DNA of 34,090 nt from an uncultured Dorea sp. (GCA_910584615.1 CAJUAM010000031.1:1-34090), one strand, 5' to 3'; shown: positions 6,696 through 15,031, counted from the stretch's first letter. Translations and numbers: made by a program. The notes: a model not told the origin generated them from the sequence alone.

Positions 6696-7547
6696 TTATT
6701 CTAATTCAAGGACAAGTCCTGTGCCGGCCTCTTTGCTTCCTGAGGATGCATTCCAGAGGGCAAGCTTGCAGTGCAGGTCTGTGTCATGGCAGATATAGAA
6801 GTTCTTAATATTTTGTTTTTTAACATAATCGCATGTTTTATCGACCTGTGATTGGGGAACCTCGTCAATCCTGAGATGAGAGCCGCCGAGATATGTATGG
6901 ATCTGATTGGCTCCTGTCAGTTTCTTTGCGTACTCCATGATATTACATATTCCATAATGCGCGCAGGTAGCCACAACGCTGACTTCCTCTTTGTTCTTAT
7001 GAAGGTATGCTAACTGAGTGTCTTCATCAACGACATCATCGCACCACTTACCATCGCGAAGCTGCTGGGAAGTCTGGGGATGAACATGCTCATAATCGTT
7101 GGATCGTTCTGTTAGTCCCATAAAGCAAAGATTTTTTGTAAGCCAGAGGGGATTTGGAGTTACACGGACATCAAACCACTGTTCCATCACTTCCTTGGAG
7201 ACATCAAGTCCAACCGGTGTATCCCAGTTGAATTCATAGCGTTTCAGGAAAATATCATCGCTTGTGTATAAAAGAACGGGTTTTCGTGCCATTGCGTGAT
7301 CTTTATAATATTTGATCAGATGTTTCAGTCCTCCGGTGTGATCCCAGTGACCGTGAGAGAGAACCACGTAATCTGCCAGCATAAGGTCGATGCCAAGTTT
7401 TTCAGCGTTTTGGATAAAGTTATCGGAATAGCCGCAGTCAAGCAGTACTTTCACATCTTCATCTTCTATCCATGCGGAAAATCCATGTTCAGAATTCAGG
7501 TATTTGCTATACATACATGTGTTTTCTAATAAGAGTGTTACTTTCAT
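6696..7547 (-). CDS. Metallo-beta-lactamase-fold hydrolase, COG1237-like
   Basis: A 283-residue MBL-fold protein, cytosolic (no signal peptide). The first metal motif is SHGHWDH with H65, H67, D69 and H70; D37 lies in LLDCGY; later ligands are H197 in CAHYGICN, H224 in GGSHL and H254 in CHDTD. The CxHxGIxN plus GGxHL pattern is that of the COG1237 group, which includes the methanopterin-pathway enzyme that joins dihydropterin to ribofuranosyl-aminobenzene phosphate, although most members are uncharacterised. Start choice: ATG at 7547 follows AGGAAGG with six bases of spacing. A longer frame to 7580 would run through the operator heptamers and has no ribosome binding site. It is first gene of the leftward unit with the RuBisCO-like gene, so a shared substrate is likely. 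Confidence 0.88.
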   Translation of the reverse strand: MKVTLLLENTCMYSKYLNSEHGFSAWIEDEDVKVLLDCGYSDNFIQNAEKLGIDLMLADYVVLSHGHWDHTGGLKHLIKYYKDHAMARKPVLLYTSDDIFLKRYEFNWDTPVGLDVSKEVMEQWFDVRVTPNPLWLTKNLCFMGLTERSNDYEHVHPQTSQQLRDGKWCDDVVDEDTQLAYLHKNKEEVSVVATCAHYGICNIMEYAKKLTGANQIHTYLGGSHLRIDEVPQSQVDKTCDYVKKQNIKNFYICHDTDLHCKLALWNASSGSKEAGTGLVLELE

Positions 7548-7571
7548 TTCAATCCTTCCTTTCTTTCTGTA

Positions 7572-7598
7572 AATATCCAATATCTAATATCCAATATA
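7572..7598. repeat. Tandem AATATCY heptamers at the leftward promoter
   Basis: Three consecutive 7-bp units AATATCC, AATATCT, AATATCC (7572-7592) and a partial AATATA (7593-7598) are followed by one more isolated AATATCT at 7604-7610. The array covers the -10 box and expected start site of the leftward promoter. A matching array lies at the rightward promoter. On the other strand each unit reads RGATATT, giving TTGGATAT half-sites. It is the likely binding site of the GntR/FCD regulator of this locus. Confidence 0.75.
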
Positions 7599-7621
7599 AA
7601 TGCAATATCTGAAAATGTCAA
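7593..7621 (-). promoter_or_regulatory. Leftward promoter of the MBL - RuBisCO-like unit
   Basis: Read on the minus strand, TTGACA (7621-7616) is followed after 17 bp by TATATT (7598-7593). Transcription would start near 7586, inside the heptamer array. Confidence 0.75.
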
Positions 7622-7668
7622 TATAAATATATAATTTTAACAAAAAATAAAATAATTCGACAATTATA

Positions 7669-7697
7669 TTGACAAATATAACAAATCGTGATACTTT
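7669..7697 (+). promoter_or_regulatory. Rightward promoter of the ABC transporter unit
   Basis: TTGACA at 7669-7674, a 17-bp spacer ending in TGA, and TACTTT at 7692-7697 form an extended -10 promoter. The predicted start near 7704 coincides with the first base of the second heptamer array. The two divergent -35 boxes are 47 bp apart. Confidence 0.75.
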
Positions 7698-7703
7698 TTA
7701 TTC

Positions 7704-7724
7704 AATATCTAATATCCAATATCC
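7704..7724. repeat. Tandem AATATCY heptamers at the rightward promoter
   Basis: Three perfect consecutive units, AATATCT, AATATCC, AATATCC, sit at the predicted transcription start of the transporter operon. They have the same orientation and consensus as the array at 7572-7598, about 130 bp away. This looks like a repressor or activator operator shared by both promoters. Confidence 0.75.
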
Positions 7725-7765
7725 AAAACGAAACAAAAAAACAGTAGAAAAGAGGAGGGAATATA

Positions 7766-8917
7766 ATGAAGAAAAAGTGGATTTCAGCTTTATTAACGGT
7801 CACTATGGTGCTATGTCTGGCAGGATGCGGACAGCAGGGAGAAACCGGGGAGAGTAAGGAAAGCGATCTGAAAGTAGATACGTCTGAAAATACAGGTGAT
7901 AATAAAGTTAATGAAGACTTTAGTAAAAATGTCAATGTGAACAGGGCAAGTGATTTTGCTAAAAATGAAGTAGAACTTCCGATTGAAGGCATTGGACGTG
8001 GTGTATCTACATCTGTAAAAGGAGATGAAAAATATAAGATCGTAGTCATGACCCGTAATTCGACAAATCCATATATGGTAGGTATGTGGGCAGGCGGAGA
8101 GCAGGCAGGAAAAGATATGGAACTGGAAGTGCAGACTCTGGCACCGGCTACACAAGATTCTATTGAGGAGCAGGTTACGATCATGGAATCATTGATAGAG
8201 CAGAATGTAGACGGATTTGTCATCCACCCGTCTGACTCCAAAGGGATCCAGCCGGTTGTCGATCTTGCCAATGAAAAAGGGATCCCGGTTGTCGCGATCG
8301 GTACCGCGCCGGAGACAGGAGCCTTTATGAGGACAGGCGTAGATTATTATGAGACGGGTTATCTTGTGACAAAGGAGCTTTGTGAAGTGGCAGGAAAGAA
8401 AGGAAAAGCAATTGTTTTAGAAGGGCCTGCGGGAGTTCAGAATATGGAAGAACGTAAGGCTGGTATCCTGGCGGCGATTAAAGAGTATCCGGATATTGAA
8501 GTAATAGCTTCTCAGACAGCTAACTGCAAACGGGCGGAAGGTATGCAGGTTATGGAGAATCTTCTTCAGGGAGAAAAAACGGCTGACGGACTTACGGTTG
8601 TCGCAAGCTGTAATGATGAGATGGCGATTGGAGCGATCCAGGCATTAAAAGCACAGAATATAGAAGGTGTATATGTAGGGGGAGCAGATGCTTCAAAGGA
8701 CGCGGCTTCAGCGGTAAAAGACGGGGACCTTTATGTTACTTATAATACAGACCCCTATGGCTCTACATATCTTGCGGTTGCCTACCTGACAAAGTATCTT
8801 AACGACAAAACTCTGCCGGAAGAATATTTTATCCCATTCCCGTCAGAAAGAAATAACCCGCTTATTACATCAGAAAATGTAGATGAATATATGGAGAAGT
8901 TTAAATGGTATGACTAG
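7766..8917 (+). CDS. Sugar ABC transporter substrate-binding lipoprotein (RbsB type)
   Basis: A 383-residue extracellular solute-binding protein. It starts with a lipoprotein signal peptide whose lipobox LAGC puts the lipidated cysteine at residue 21, followed by a Ser/Glu/Asp-rich linker to about residue 85. The rest is a type 1 periplasmic-binding-protein fold of the ribose/galactose family: KIVVMTRNSTNPYMVGM opens the first lobe (core TRNSTNPYM), then VDGFVIHPSD and GIPVVAIGT, with SCNDEMAIGAIQAL and VGGADAS in the second. The family binds pentoses, hexoses, polyols, autoinducer-2 and similar compounds, so the ligand is open. A ribosome binding site GAGGAGGG precedes the ATG. It is first gene of the rightward operon, which also carries the aldolase and lactonase-like genes. 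Confidence 0.93.
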   Translation: MKKKWISALLTVTMVLCLAGCGQQGETGESKESDLKVDTSENTGDNKVNEDFSKNVNVNRASDFAKNEVELPIEGIGRGVSTSVKGDEKYKIVVMTRNSTNPYMVGMWAGGEQAGKDMELEVQTLAPATQDSIEEQVTIMESLIEQNVDGFVIHPSDSKGIQPVVDLANEKGIPVVAIGTAPETGAFMRTGVDYYETGYLVTKELCEVAGKKGKAIVLEGPAGVQNMEERKAGILAAIKEYPDIEVIASQTANCKRAEGMQVMENLLQGEKTADGLTVVASCNDEMAIGAIQALKAQNIEGVYVGGADASKDAASAVKDGDLYVTYNTDPYGSTYLAVAYLTKYLNDKTLPEEYFIPFPSERNNPLITSENVDEYMEKFKWYD

Positions 8918-8930
8918 CGGAGGTGAAAAT

Positions 8931-10427
8931 ATGGAGCCGATTCTTAAGGTGAAAAACCTGACGAAGGAGTTTCCGGGAGTAAAAGCACTTGATAAGGTGC
9001 AATTTGATTTGTTCCCGGGAGAGGTACATATTTTAGTGGGCGAAAACGGCGCCGGAAAGAGTACATTGTCGAAATGTATTCTCGGCGCGTACCAGCCCGA
9101 GAGCGGAGAGATTTACCTGGAAGAACAAAAGGTGGATTTCAGGACGCCAAAGGAGGCTCTGGCAAATGGAATCGCAGCAGTTTATCAGGAACTTACGATG
9201 GTTCCGTATCTAAACGCGGCGCAGAATATATTTTTCAACAGAGAGCCGGTATATAAGGGAACCAATATAATCGATCAGAAGCTAATGCAGGCACAGGCAA
9301 AGGAGCTGCTCAAAAACTTAAATTGTGAGAACATTGATACTACAAAACCTGTGAAATATCTGGGAGTAGCAGAGCAGCAGATGATTGAGATCGCCAAGGC
9401 AATATCTATTGACCCTAAAATTATTATATTCGATGAACCTACGGCTACTTTATCCGACAGAGAGGTCGAATCATTTTTTAAGCAGATCCATCTTTTGAAA
9501 AAAAGAAATATTGGGATCATCTATGTATCCCACAGGATGAAAGAATTTCATCATATTGGTGATAGAATTACTGTTTTAAGAGATGGAAAATATATCAAAA
9601 CCTTAAGAGAAGGAGAGCTGTCAGATGAAGAATTGGTGAATCTGATGGTAGGGCGTGACATTGCGCAGGTTTATGTGAGGACTCCGAACGAGCATAACGG
9701 AGAAGCGCTGCGGGTAGAAAATATCAGTGACAGAGCAGGTAAGGTGGAAAATTGTTCGCTTGTAGTAAACAAAGGCGAGATCGTCGGGCTGGCGGGTTTG
9801 GTAGGCGCCGGCCGGACAGAAATGGCAAGACTTATCTTCGGTATTGATAAACTGAAAGGGGGAAAGGTCTATCTGCATGGAAAAGATGTTTCGGGAAGAG
9901 GACCGTCCTATTTAGTAAATGAAGGGCTGGGATTTCTTCCGGAAGATAGAAAACAACTTGGACTTGCGGTGAGAGCGCCTATCTCATGGAATATAGCGGC
10001 GGTAAGTCTTAAAAAAATCTTCCCGCATTTCTTTGTCAGTCAGAGTAAAAATGATGAGGTTGCGGATGAGTATGTGAAAAGCCTGAAGATTGCGACACCT
10101 AGCGTAAAGAAAATGGCGCGGGCGCTTTCCGGAGGAAACCAGCAAAAGGTAGTGATCGCAAAGTGGCTGTCAGCGAATACAGATGTCATTATTTTTGATG
10201 AGCCGACGCGGGGGATCGATGTAGGTGCCAAGATGGAGATCTACGCTTTGATGGACAGACTCGCGTCAGAAGGAAAAGCAATACTGATGATTTCTTCCGA
10301 GATGCAGGAGATCATCGGGATGAGTGACAGAATGTACATTATGAATAACGGTTCTATCGCCGGCCATATTGAGAGAGACGAATTTGCGGCTGAAAAGATA
10401 GGGCAGATGATGCTGCTTGGAAGTTAG
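8931..10427 (+). CDS. Sugar ABC transporter ATP-binding protein (RbsA type, double ATPase)
   Basis: A 498-residue tandem ABC ATPase as in ribose, xylose and galactose importers. The first half has Walker A GENGAGKST at 37-45, a degenerate signature (YLGVAEQQM, not LSGGQ) and Walker B IIIFDEPTATLSD. The second half has a degenerate P-loop (GLVGAGRTE) but a canonical signature LSGGNQQKVVIAKWL and VIIFDEPTRGID. This asymmetry is normal for the RbsA group. Start choice: ATG at 8931 follows GGAGGTG at 8919-8925; an in-frame start at 8883 would overlap the upstream gene and add 16 unrelated residues. It energises the two permeases that follow. Confidence 0.95.
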   Translation: MEPILKVKNLTKEFPGVKALDKVQFDLFPGEVHILVGENGAGKSTLSKCILGAYQPESGEIYLEEQKVDFRTPKEALANGIAAVYQELTMVPYLNAAQNIFFNREPVYKGTNIIDQKLMQAQAKELLKNLNCENIDTTKPVKYLGVAEQQMIEIAKAISIDPKIIIFDEPTATLSDREVESFFKQIHLLKKRNIGIIYVSHRMKEFHHIGDRITVLRDGKYIKTLREGELSDEELVNLMVGRDIAQVYVRTPNEHNGEALRVENISDRAGKVENCSLVVNKGEIVGLAGLVGAGRTEMARLIFGIDKLKGGKVYLHGKDVSGRGPSYLVNEGLGFLPEDRKQLGLAVRAPISWNIAAVSLKKIFPHFFVSQSKNDEVADEYVKSLKIATPSVKKMARALSGGNQQKVVIAKWLSANTDVIIFDEPTRGIDVGAKMEIYALMDRLASEGKAILMISSEMQEIIGMSDRMYIMNNGSIAGHIERDEFAAEKIGQMMLLGS

Positions 10428-10437
10428 GGGGGATGAC

Positions 10438-11379
10438 ATGAAGAATAGAGAAAAATATCTGAAAGTTCCTCCGGCGCTTTATATGATGCTGGTATTAATG
10501 CTTATATACGGAGTACTGGTTGATAATTATTTTACAGTGCAGAATATGGTGAATATTGCCAGTCAGGCTGCGCCGCTTCTTGTGATCGCGTGCGGACAGA
10601 CATTGATTGTGCTGCTTCAGGGTACGGATCTTTCATTAGGTTCTGTCGTGAGTGTAGTGTCGGTGCTTTGGATCGTGCTTTTAAATACAGGGATGCCGAT
10701 GTGGCTGTCAATGATTGTAGTACTTTTGTCATCTGCCGTATTTGGTCTTGTTAATGGTGTTATTGTCGCAAAGGGAATGCTGCCGGCTTTTATTGTGACG
10801 CTTGGCACGCAGAATATCTTTAAATCAGTCGCCTTGCTTTTATGCAACAGCCAGACGGTGTATTTCAGTCATTCAATTTTCAGGACGATAGCAAAGGAGA
10901 AGCTCTTAGGATTGCCGTATTCTGTCTGGATCGCTGTTTTATGCTTTTTTGTTACATGGATCGTATTGCGCAAGACGACATTTGGAATGAAGATTACGGG
11001 GCTGGGAGGAAATTCTGAGGCACTTACACTGGCAGGGGCCAGTATCAGCCGCAATACGATAAAAGCATTTGTGTATGCAGGTGTCATGGCAGGAATAGGC
11101 GGATTGCTCTTGTGCTGCAGAATTGAATCGGGAAATCCGAATTCAGGAAACGGTCTGGAATTTAATGCTATCGCAGCGGTATTACTGGGCGGTACATCCA
11201 TGAGGGAAGGAAGAGGGGGCGTGGGCGGTACGATATTCGGCGTCCTGTTCATGCAGGTATTAAAAAGCGGGCTTACACAAGTTGGTCTTTCGTCTATTTA
11301 TCAGAATGCGATTATTGGGATTGTTGTTCTGGCGGCCATAATCTTTGATGCATTTTTGAAAAAACAGCAGGAAATGTAG
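10438..11379 (+). CDS. Sugar ABC transporter permease (RbsC type), first
   Basis: A 313-residue inner-membrane permease of the branched-chain/ribose type (BPD_transp_2). It has about eight to ten hydrophobic helices and the family segments SQAAPLLVIACGQTLIVL (start of the core), GTDLSLGSVV and GNSEALTLAGASI. The conserved cytoplasmic loop that meets the ATPase is GGTSMREGRGGVGGTIFG. Start choice: ATG at 10438 follows AGGGGGG at 10426-10432; a longer frame beginning at 10417 overlaps the ATPase gene. It is followed eight bases later by a second, non-identical permease, so the channel is probably a heterodimer. Confidence 0.94.
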   Translation: MKNREKYLKVPPALYMMLVLMLIYGVLVDNYFTVQNMVNIASQAAPLLVIACGQTLIVLLQGTDLSLGSVVSVVSVLWIVLLNTGMPMWLSMIVVLLSSAVFGLVNGVIVAKGMLPAFIVTLGTQNIFKSVALLLCNSQTVYFSHSIFRTIAKEKLLGLPYSVWIAVLCFFVTWIVLRKTTFGMKITGLGGNSEALTLAGASISRNTIKAFVYAGVMAGIGGLLLCCRIESGNPNSGNGLEFNAIAAVLLGGTSMREGRGGVGGTIFGVLFMQVLKSGLTQVGLSSIYQNAIIGIVVLAAIIFDAFLKKQQEM

Positions 11380-11387
11380 GTGATAGC

Positions 11388-12347
11388 ATGGAAAAATTAA
11401 AACAAAAAATATTGGAATCTAAATATGTATATGTTGTACTCAGCCTGTTGTTCATGATGATCATATCAAGCCTGCTCAGCCCATCCTTTCTGACATCGGG
11501 GAATCTGATCACAATTCTCAGGCAGGCGAGTATTCTGCTGATGTTAAGTCTGGGACTTACTGCTGTAGTTATTACGGGTAATATTGATCTGTCTGTCGGT
11601 TCTTGCGCGGCTCTGACAGGATGTATCTGCGCGAAGATGCTGGTGGCTGATATGCCGGTTGCGGCCGCAATGTTAATTAGTATATCCATCGGACTTGTAA
11701 TAGGAGTCATGAACGGGATTCTTGTCGGGGTTATAAAGCTTCCTTCCTTTGTCGCGACCTATGGAATGAATATGGTAGCTTCTGGTCTTGCGATGATCGT
11801 CATGAATGGCGGTGTGATCTATGGACTGCCGGGAAGGTTTACAACAATTGGGATCGGCTATGTAGGAAAGATTCCGATCCCGATCATTATATCAGGAGTT
11901 ATGTGCCTGATCGTCTACATTCTGCTGCAGAAAACTACTTTTGGAAGAAATGTTTATATGATCGGATTTAACATGCAGGCAGCAGGCTATTCGGCGATCA
12001 ACTGTCTTGGGACTTTGCTGGCCGCATATGCATTCTGCGGTGTGACGGGGGCGCTTGGCGGTATCATGATGACAGCCAGACTGAACGCGGCAGATGCCGG
12101 TATGAGCGAAACGTATGGATTGCAGATTGTTGCCGCAGTAGTCATGGGAGGAACCTCTCTGCTTGGAGGAGAGGGAGGGGTCGTCGGTACGGTCATCGGA
12201 GCGATCATCCTTACAATTATTGTTAATATCATGAATATTGTAGGCGTGAATTCAAACTGGCAGAATTTTGCGGTGGGTATTGTAATTATTCTTATGGTGT
12301 GGATCGATATCTATACGCGCGGCCGCAGGGCTAAAAAATTAATATAA
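11388..12347 (+). CDS. Sugar ABC transporter permease (RbsC type), second
   Basis: A 319-residue permease of the same BPD_transp_2 family as the preceding gene, with about eight to ten membrane helices. Recognisable segments are LRQASILLMLSLGLTAVVI, GNIDLSVGSCAALTG and the ATPase-contact loop GGTSLLGGEGGVVGTVIG. The C-terminus is basic (GRRAKKLI), on the cytoplasmic side. It lies eight bases after the first permease and 16 bp before the aldolase gene, within the same operon. Two distinct permeases occur in several rhamnose, AI-2 and xylose-like importers, while classical ribose importers use a homodimer. Confidence 0.94.
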   Translation: MEKLKQKILESKYVYVVLSLLFMMIISSLLSPSFLTSGNLITILRQASILLMLSLGLTAVVITGNIDLSVGSCAALTGCICAKMLVADMPVAAAMLISISIGLVIGVMNGILVGVIKLPSFVATYGMNMVASGLAMIVMNGGVIYGLPGRFTTIGIGYVGKIPIPIIISGVMCLIVYILLQKTTFGRNVYMIGFNMQAAGYSAINCLGTLLAAYAFCGVTGALGGIMMTARLNAADAGMSETYGLQIVAAVVMGGTSLLGGEGGVVGTVIGAIILTIIVNIMNIVGVNSNWQNFAVGIVIILMVWIDIYTRGRRAKKLI

Positions 12348-12363
12348 CAGGGAGACTGACAAT

Positions 12364-12966
12364 ATGAACGATAAATACAGAGATTGTTACGAAGATCTGA
12401 CCATAGCGGCACATCGTGCTTATACAAGAGGAATGCAGACGGGAAGCGGCGGAAATTTAAGTGTAAGGATTCCCGGTGAGGAAGGAATGATCGTAAAAAG
12501 CTCCGGGGGATCGTTTGCGGACTGTGACGCCAGGGGAAATGGCTGGATCGCCATGGATTTTGACGGAACATTAAAAGAAGGGGAAGCAGGAAAGCCTACC
12601 CGGGAATGGCTGCTGCATAGTGTACTTCTTGAGCATTTAAGCGGATGCAATGCGGTGGTCCACACACATAGTCCATATGCGATCGCATGGGCAGACAAGC
12701 ATGAGGATATTCCTTTGGTAACCTGGCATAGTGAACTGAAGATAGGCTGCGCGCTTCCGGTTTTTGATGTGCATGCGGCAGTGGTGCCTAAAGAGGAGGC
12801 AGAGGAAATATTGAAAAAGATGCAGGACAATCCCAATCTGCCTGGGGTCATATTAAAAGGACATGGGCTTGTGGTTGTAGGCAAGAGTGCTGTTGACGCA
12901 GAACACATGGCGGAACTTGTAGAGGAGACGGCACAGATAGCTGTTTTACAAAATATCATAAGATAG
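12364..12966 (+). CDS. Class II aldolase / adducin family protein (L-fuculose-phosphate aldolase-like)
   Basis: A 200-residue class II aldolase of the FucA/RhaD/AraD group, which uses Zn2+ for retro-aldol cleavage or, in AraD, epimerisation of ketose phosphates. Visible active-site elements are GSGGNLSVR at 27-35 (phosphate loop), the acid/base glutamate E81 in PTREWLLH, metal ligands H100 and H102 in VVHTHSPYA, and H167 in LKGHGLVVVG. The usual SSG of the phosphate site appears at 47-49. With the catalytic Glu present, aldol cleavage of a phosphorylated ketose or ketose-acid is the favoured role. The gene follows the importer permeases and precedes an MBL hydrolase, which fits a late catabolic step releasing DHAP or a two-carbon aldehyde. 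The exact substrate is not readable. Confidence 0.9.
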   Translation: MNDKYRDCYEDLTIAAHRAYTRGMQTGSGGNLSVRIPGEEGMIVKSSGGSFADCDARGNGWIAMDFDGTLKEGEAGKPTREWLLHSVLLEHLSGCNAVVHTHSPYAIAWADKHEDIPLVTWHSELKIGCALPVFDVHAAVVPKEEAEEILKKMQDNPNLPGVILKGHGLVVVGKSAVDAEHMAELVEETAQIAVLQNIIR

Positions 12967-12983
12967 ATCAGGAGGAGAAAAAT

Positions 12984-13799
12984 ATGTCAAAATTAACTAT
13001 TAAACCATTAAACACAGGATTTGTTCCGACAAATCCGTTTCAATACCATTATCATCACTCGGCGGCACCTTATCTTAAAGGGATTCCTAATGAAAAGGTA
13101 GCTCTTCCGGTATTTACTTATCTGGTAGAGGGCGGTGACAAGCTTTTATTGGTAGATACGGGTATGGCATGGACAGAGAGGGCGAACGCGTACCATCATC
13201 CGGGTTCATGGCAGGAGGAAGGACAGGATATCGAGTCGCTGCTTAAAAAAGAAGGATATACATGCGAGGACGTAGATATTGTTGTATTTACCCATTTACA
13301 TTGGGATCATATGTTTTATGCGGAGAAGTTTGCGCATGCAGTATTGGTTGCGCATAAGCGGGAAATTGATTTTGCCAGAAATCCAATACCGCTTTATTAC
13401 AAGTCATATGAAGCGCCGGCGCTGGGTGTAGAATCTCCGATTTCGAAACTTCGGTTTTTGGAGGTAGAAGGCGAGACAGAGATTATGAAAGGAGTAAGAG
13501 TTTTTGAGTCATTTGGCCATTCGCCGGGTCATATTTCTGTGGAAGTAGACTGTGCGGACGGGGACAGCTATATCTGCTGCGGAGATTCGATCTTTGTACT
13601 TGGAAATCTGGAGCCAATACCAGAATTACATTATAACATCACACCTCCGGGAAGATTTTACAATATCATAGAGAGCTGGAAGAGCATAGAGTATCAGAAG
13701 GCACGGGCGAAGGATGCGAACCATCTCTTGTTATGTCATGATGCAACGCTTCTTGACCGGATTAAGGAAAATCCGATAATAGGCAAAACGGATAAATAA
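12984..13799 (+). CDS. Metallo-beta-lactamase-fold hydrolase, N-acyl-homoserine-lactonase-like
   Basis: A 271-residue MBL-fold protein with a complete dinuclear site: THLHWDH giving H104, H106, D108 and H109, H183 in SPGH, bridging D201 in CCGDSIF, and H252 in CHD near the C-terminus. It has the layout of the AhlD/AiiA lactonase group, meaning N-terminal strands ending in LLLVDTGMAW and a variable cap at about 135-165. Here it is most likely a sugar-lactone or ester hydrolase, given its place in a sugar catabolic operon; quorum quenching is an alternative with no support from context. It has a ribosome binding site AGGAGG at 12970-12975. It is unlike the other MBL protein at 6696-7547, which belongs to a different subgroup. 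Confidence 0.88.
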   Translation: MSKLTIKPLNTGFVPTNPFQYHYHHSAAPYLKGIPNEKVALPVFTYLVEGGDKLLLVDTGMAWTERANAYHHPGSWQEEGQDIESLLKKEGYTCEDVDIVVFTHLHWDHMFYAEKFAHAVLVAHKREIDFARNPIPLYYKSYEAPALGVESPISKLRFLEVEGETEIMKGVRVFESFGHSPGHISVEVDCADGDSYICCGDSIFVLGNLEPIPELHYNITPPGRFYNIIESWKSIEYQKARAKDANHLLLCHDATLLDRIKENPIIGKTDK

Positions 13800-13816
13800 G
13801 CAGAGGTCAGAATAGA

Positions 13817-15031
13817 ATGAAGACAATAGCAGTAATTGCAAGCTGTGATACAAAGTTTCAGGAAGTTCAGTATATGCAGGAGATCCTGCGTGCTCAGGAT
13901 GTGAAGCCATTGGTGGTTGATATGTCTATCGGACCTGAGAAAACAAATCTGGCGGATATTTCCAGAGAAGAGGTGTTTGAGGAAGAGAATCTTAAGTGGT
14001 CTGAGATAAAATCCGGTACGAAGGGCGAGCTTATGGAGCTTATGATATCTGCGATGAAAAAAAAGATATACAGGCTTTATGAAGAAGGGAAAATTGCAGG
14101 TGTAATCGCGGCAGGCGGAGTGCAGAACACAACAGTTGCGACACAGGCAATGCATGAGCTTCCGATTGGTTTCCCTAAAGTAATGGTAACGACAATTGCC
14201 AGTGGGAACAAATGTTTTAAAGAGGTTGTCGGATATAAGGATATTGTTGTATTTCCTTCTATTGTTGATTTTACCGGGATGAATTCAGTGATAGGGACGA
14301 TCTTAAAGAATGCGTGCATAAGTGTGGCAGGCATGGCAAAGCACGCAGACGGACAGCTTGTAAAACCGAAGAAGCCTGTAGTTGGCATTACAATGATGGG
14401 CATTACAAATAAAGGCTGCATGGCAGCGGTCAGAGAACTTGAAAGGAAAGGCTTTGAGGTGTGGGGATTCCATGCGACGGGCGCAGGCGGAGCAGTGATG
14501 GAGAAGCTTGCTTTAGAAGGAAAAGCAGATGGGATTCTTGATATGACGACACATGAGATTGTAAGCGGGTATTTTGAAGGCGGATTTTCTTATGGTGAAT
14601 ATGAGAGGCTCCAGTATCTGAGAAAAGGACATATGCCGGTTGTTGTATCTGTAGGAGGTCTTGACTTTATTGATTATGATATCAGAGAGTTTCCTTATCC
14701 TCTGGATCAGAGAAAGTATAATAAACATAACGAAAGACTTGCTCATATTAAGCTTAAAGAGAAAGAGGCACGTCGTGTTGCGGAGCTTTTTACAGACCGG
14801 TTAAATGCCGCGGGCCGGGAAGTAGAGCTTATCTTGCCGACTGATGGAATGCGATGCGATACCAGACCGGGAGAAGCTTTATATGATTCTTCGGTGGACG
14901 ATACATTGCTGAAGGTAATAGAAGAAAAGGCGGGTGAGAATGTCCATATACAATATTTAAAAGGCAATCTGGATTCTGAGGAATGGGGGATCCGGGCAGC
15001 GAGATATTTGGCTGAAAAACTTGACATTTAG
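13817..15031 (+). CDS. UPF0261 / Tm-1-like ATP-binding domain protein
   Basis: A 404-residue protein of the UPF0261 family, homologous to the N-terminal half of the plant tobamovirus-resistance protein Tm-1, which binds ATP. Family hallmarks are the opening TIAVIASCDTKFQEVQYM, the Gly-rich segment GVIAAGGVQNTTVATQAM (about 95-112), KVMVTTIASGN, DFTGMNSV, and in the second half GFHATGAGGAVMEKL and VVSVGGLDFIDYD. There is no transmembrane segment. The biochemical role of bacterial members is not established. They often lie beside a TIM-barrel protein matching the other half of Tm-1, which is absent here. In this operon it follows the lactonase-like gene and may activate the substrate with ATP; that is inference. 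Confidence 0.9.
   Translation: MKTIAVIASCDTKFQEVQYMQEILRAQDVKPLVVDMSIGPEKTNLADISREEVFEEENLKWSEIKSGTKGELMELMISAMKKKIYRLYEEGKIAGVIAAGGVQNTTVATQAMHELPIGFPKVMVTTIASGNKCFKEVVGYKDIVVFPSIVDFTGMNSVIGTILKNACISVAGMAKHADGQLVKPKKPVVGITMMGITNKGCMAAVRELERKGFEVWGFHATGAGGAVMEKLALEGKADGILDMTTHEIVSGYFEGGFSYGEYERLQYLRKGHMPVVVSVGGLDFIDYDIREFPYPLDQRKYNKHNERLAHIKLKEKEARRVAELFTDRLNAAGREVELILPTDGMRCDTRPGEALYDSSVDDTLLKVIEEKAGENVHIQYLKGNLDSEEWGIRAARYLAEKLDI

Noticed and set aside
7547..7580. Longer N-terminus for the COG1237-like MBL protein
   Set aside because: The extra 11 codons lie between the operator heptamers and a well-placed ribosome binding site for ATG 7547, and start without a ribosome binding site of their own.
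8883..8930. Earlier start for the ABC ATPase overlapping the binding-protein gene
   Set aside because: A strong GGAGGTG at 8919-8925 serves ATG 8931, where the conserved ATPase domain begins.
12984..13799. Quorum-quenching lactonase as the role of the AhlD-like protein
   Set aside because: The metal motif is shared by many lactonases, and the operon context is sugar uptake and aldol cleavage, with no acyl-homoserine-lactone genes nearby.
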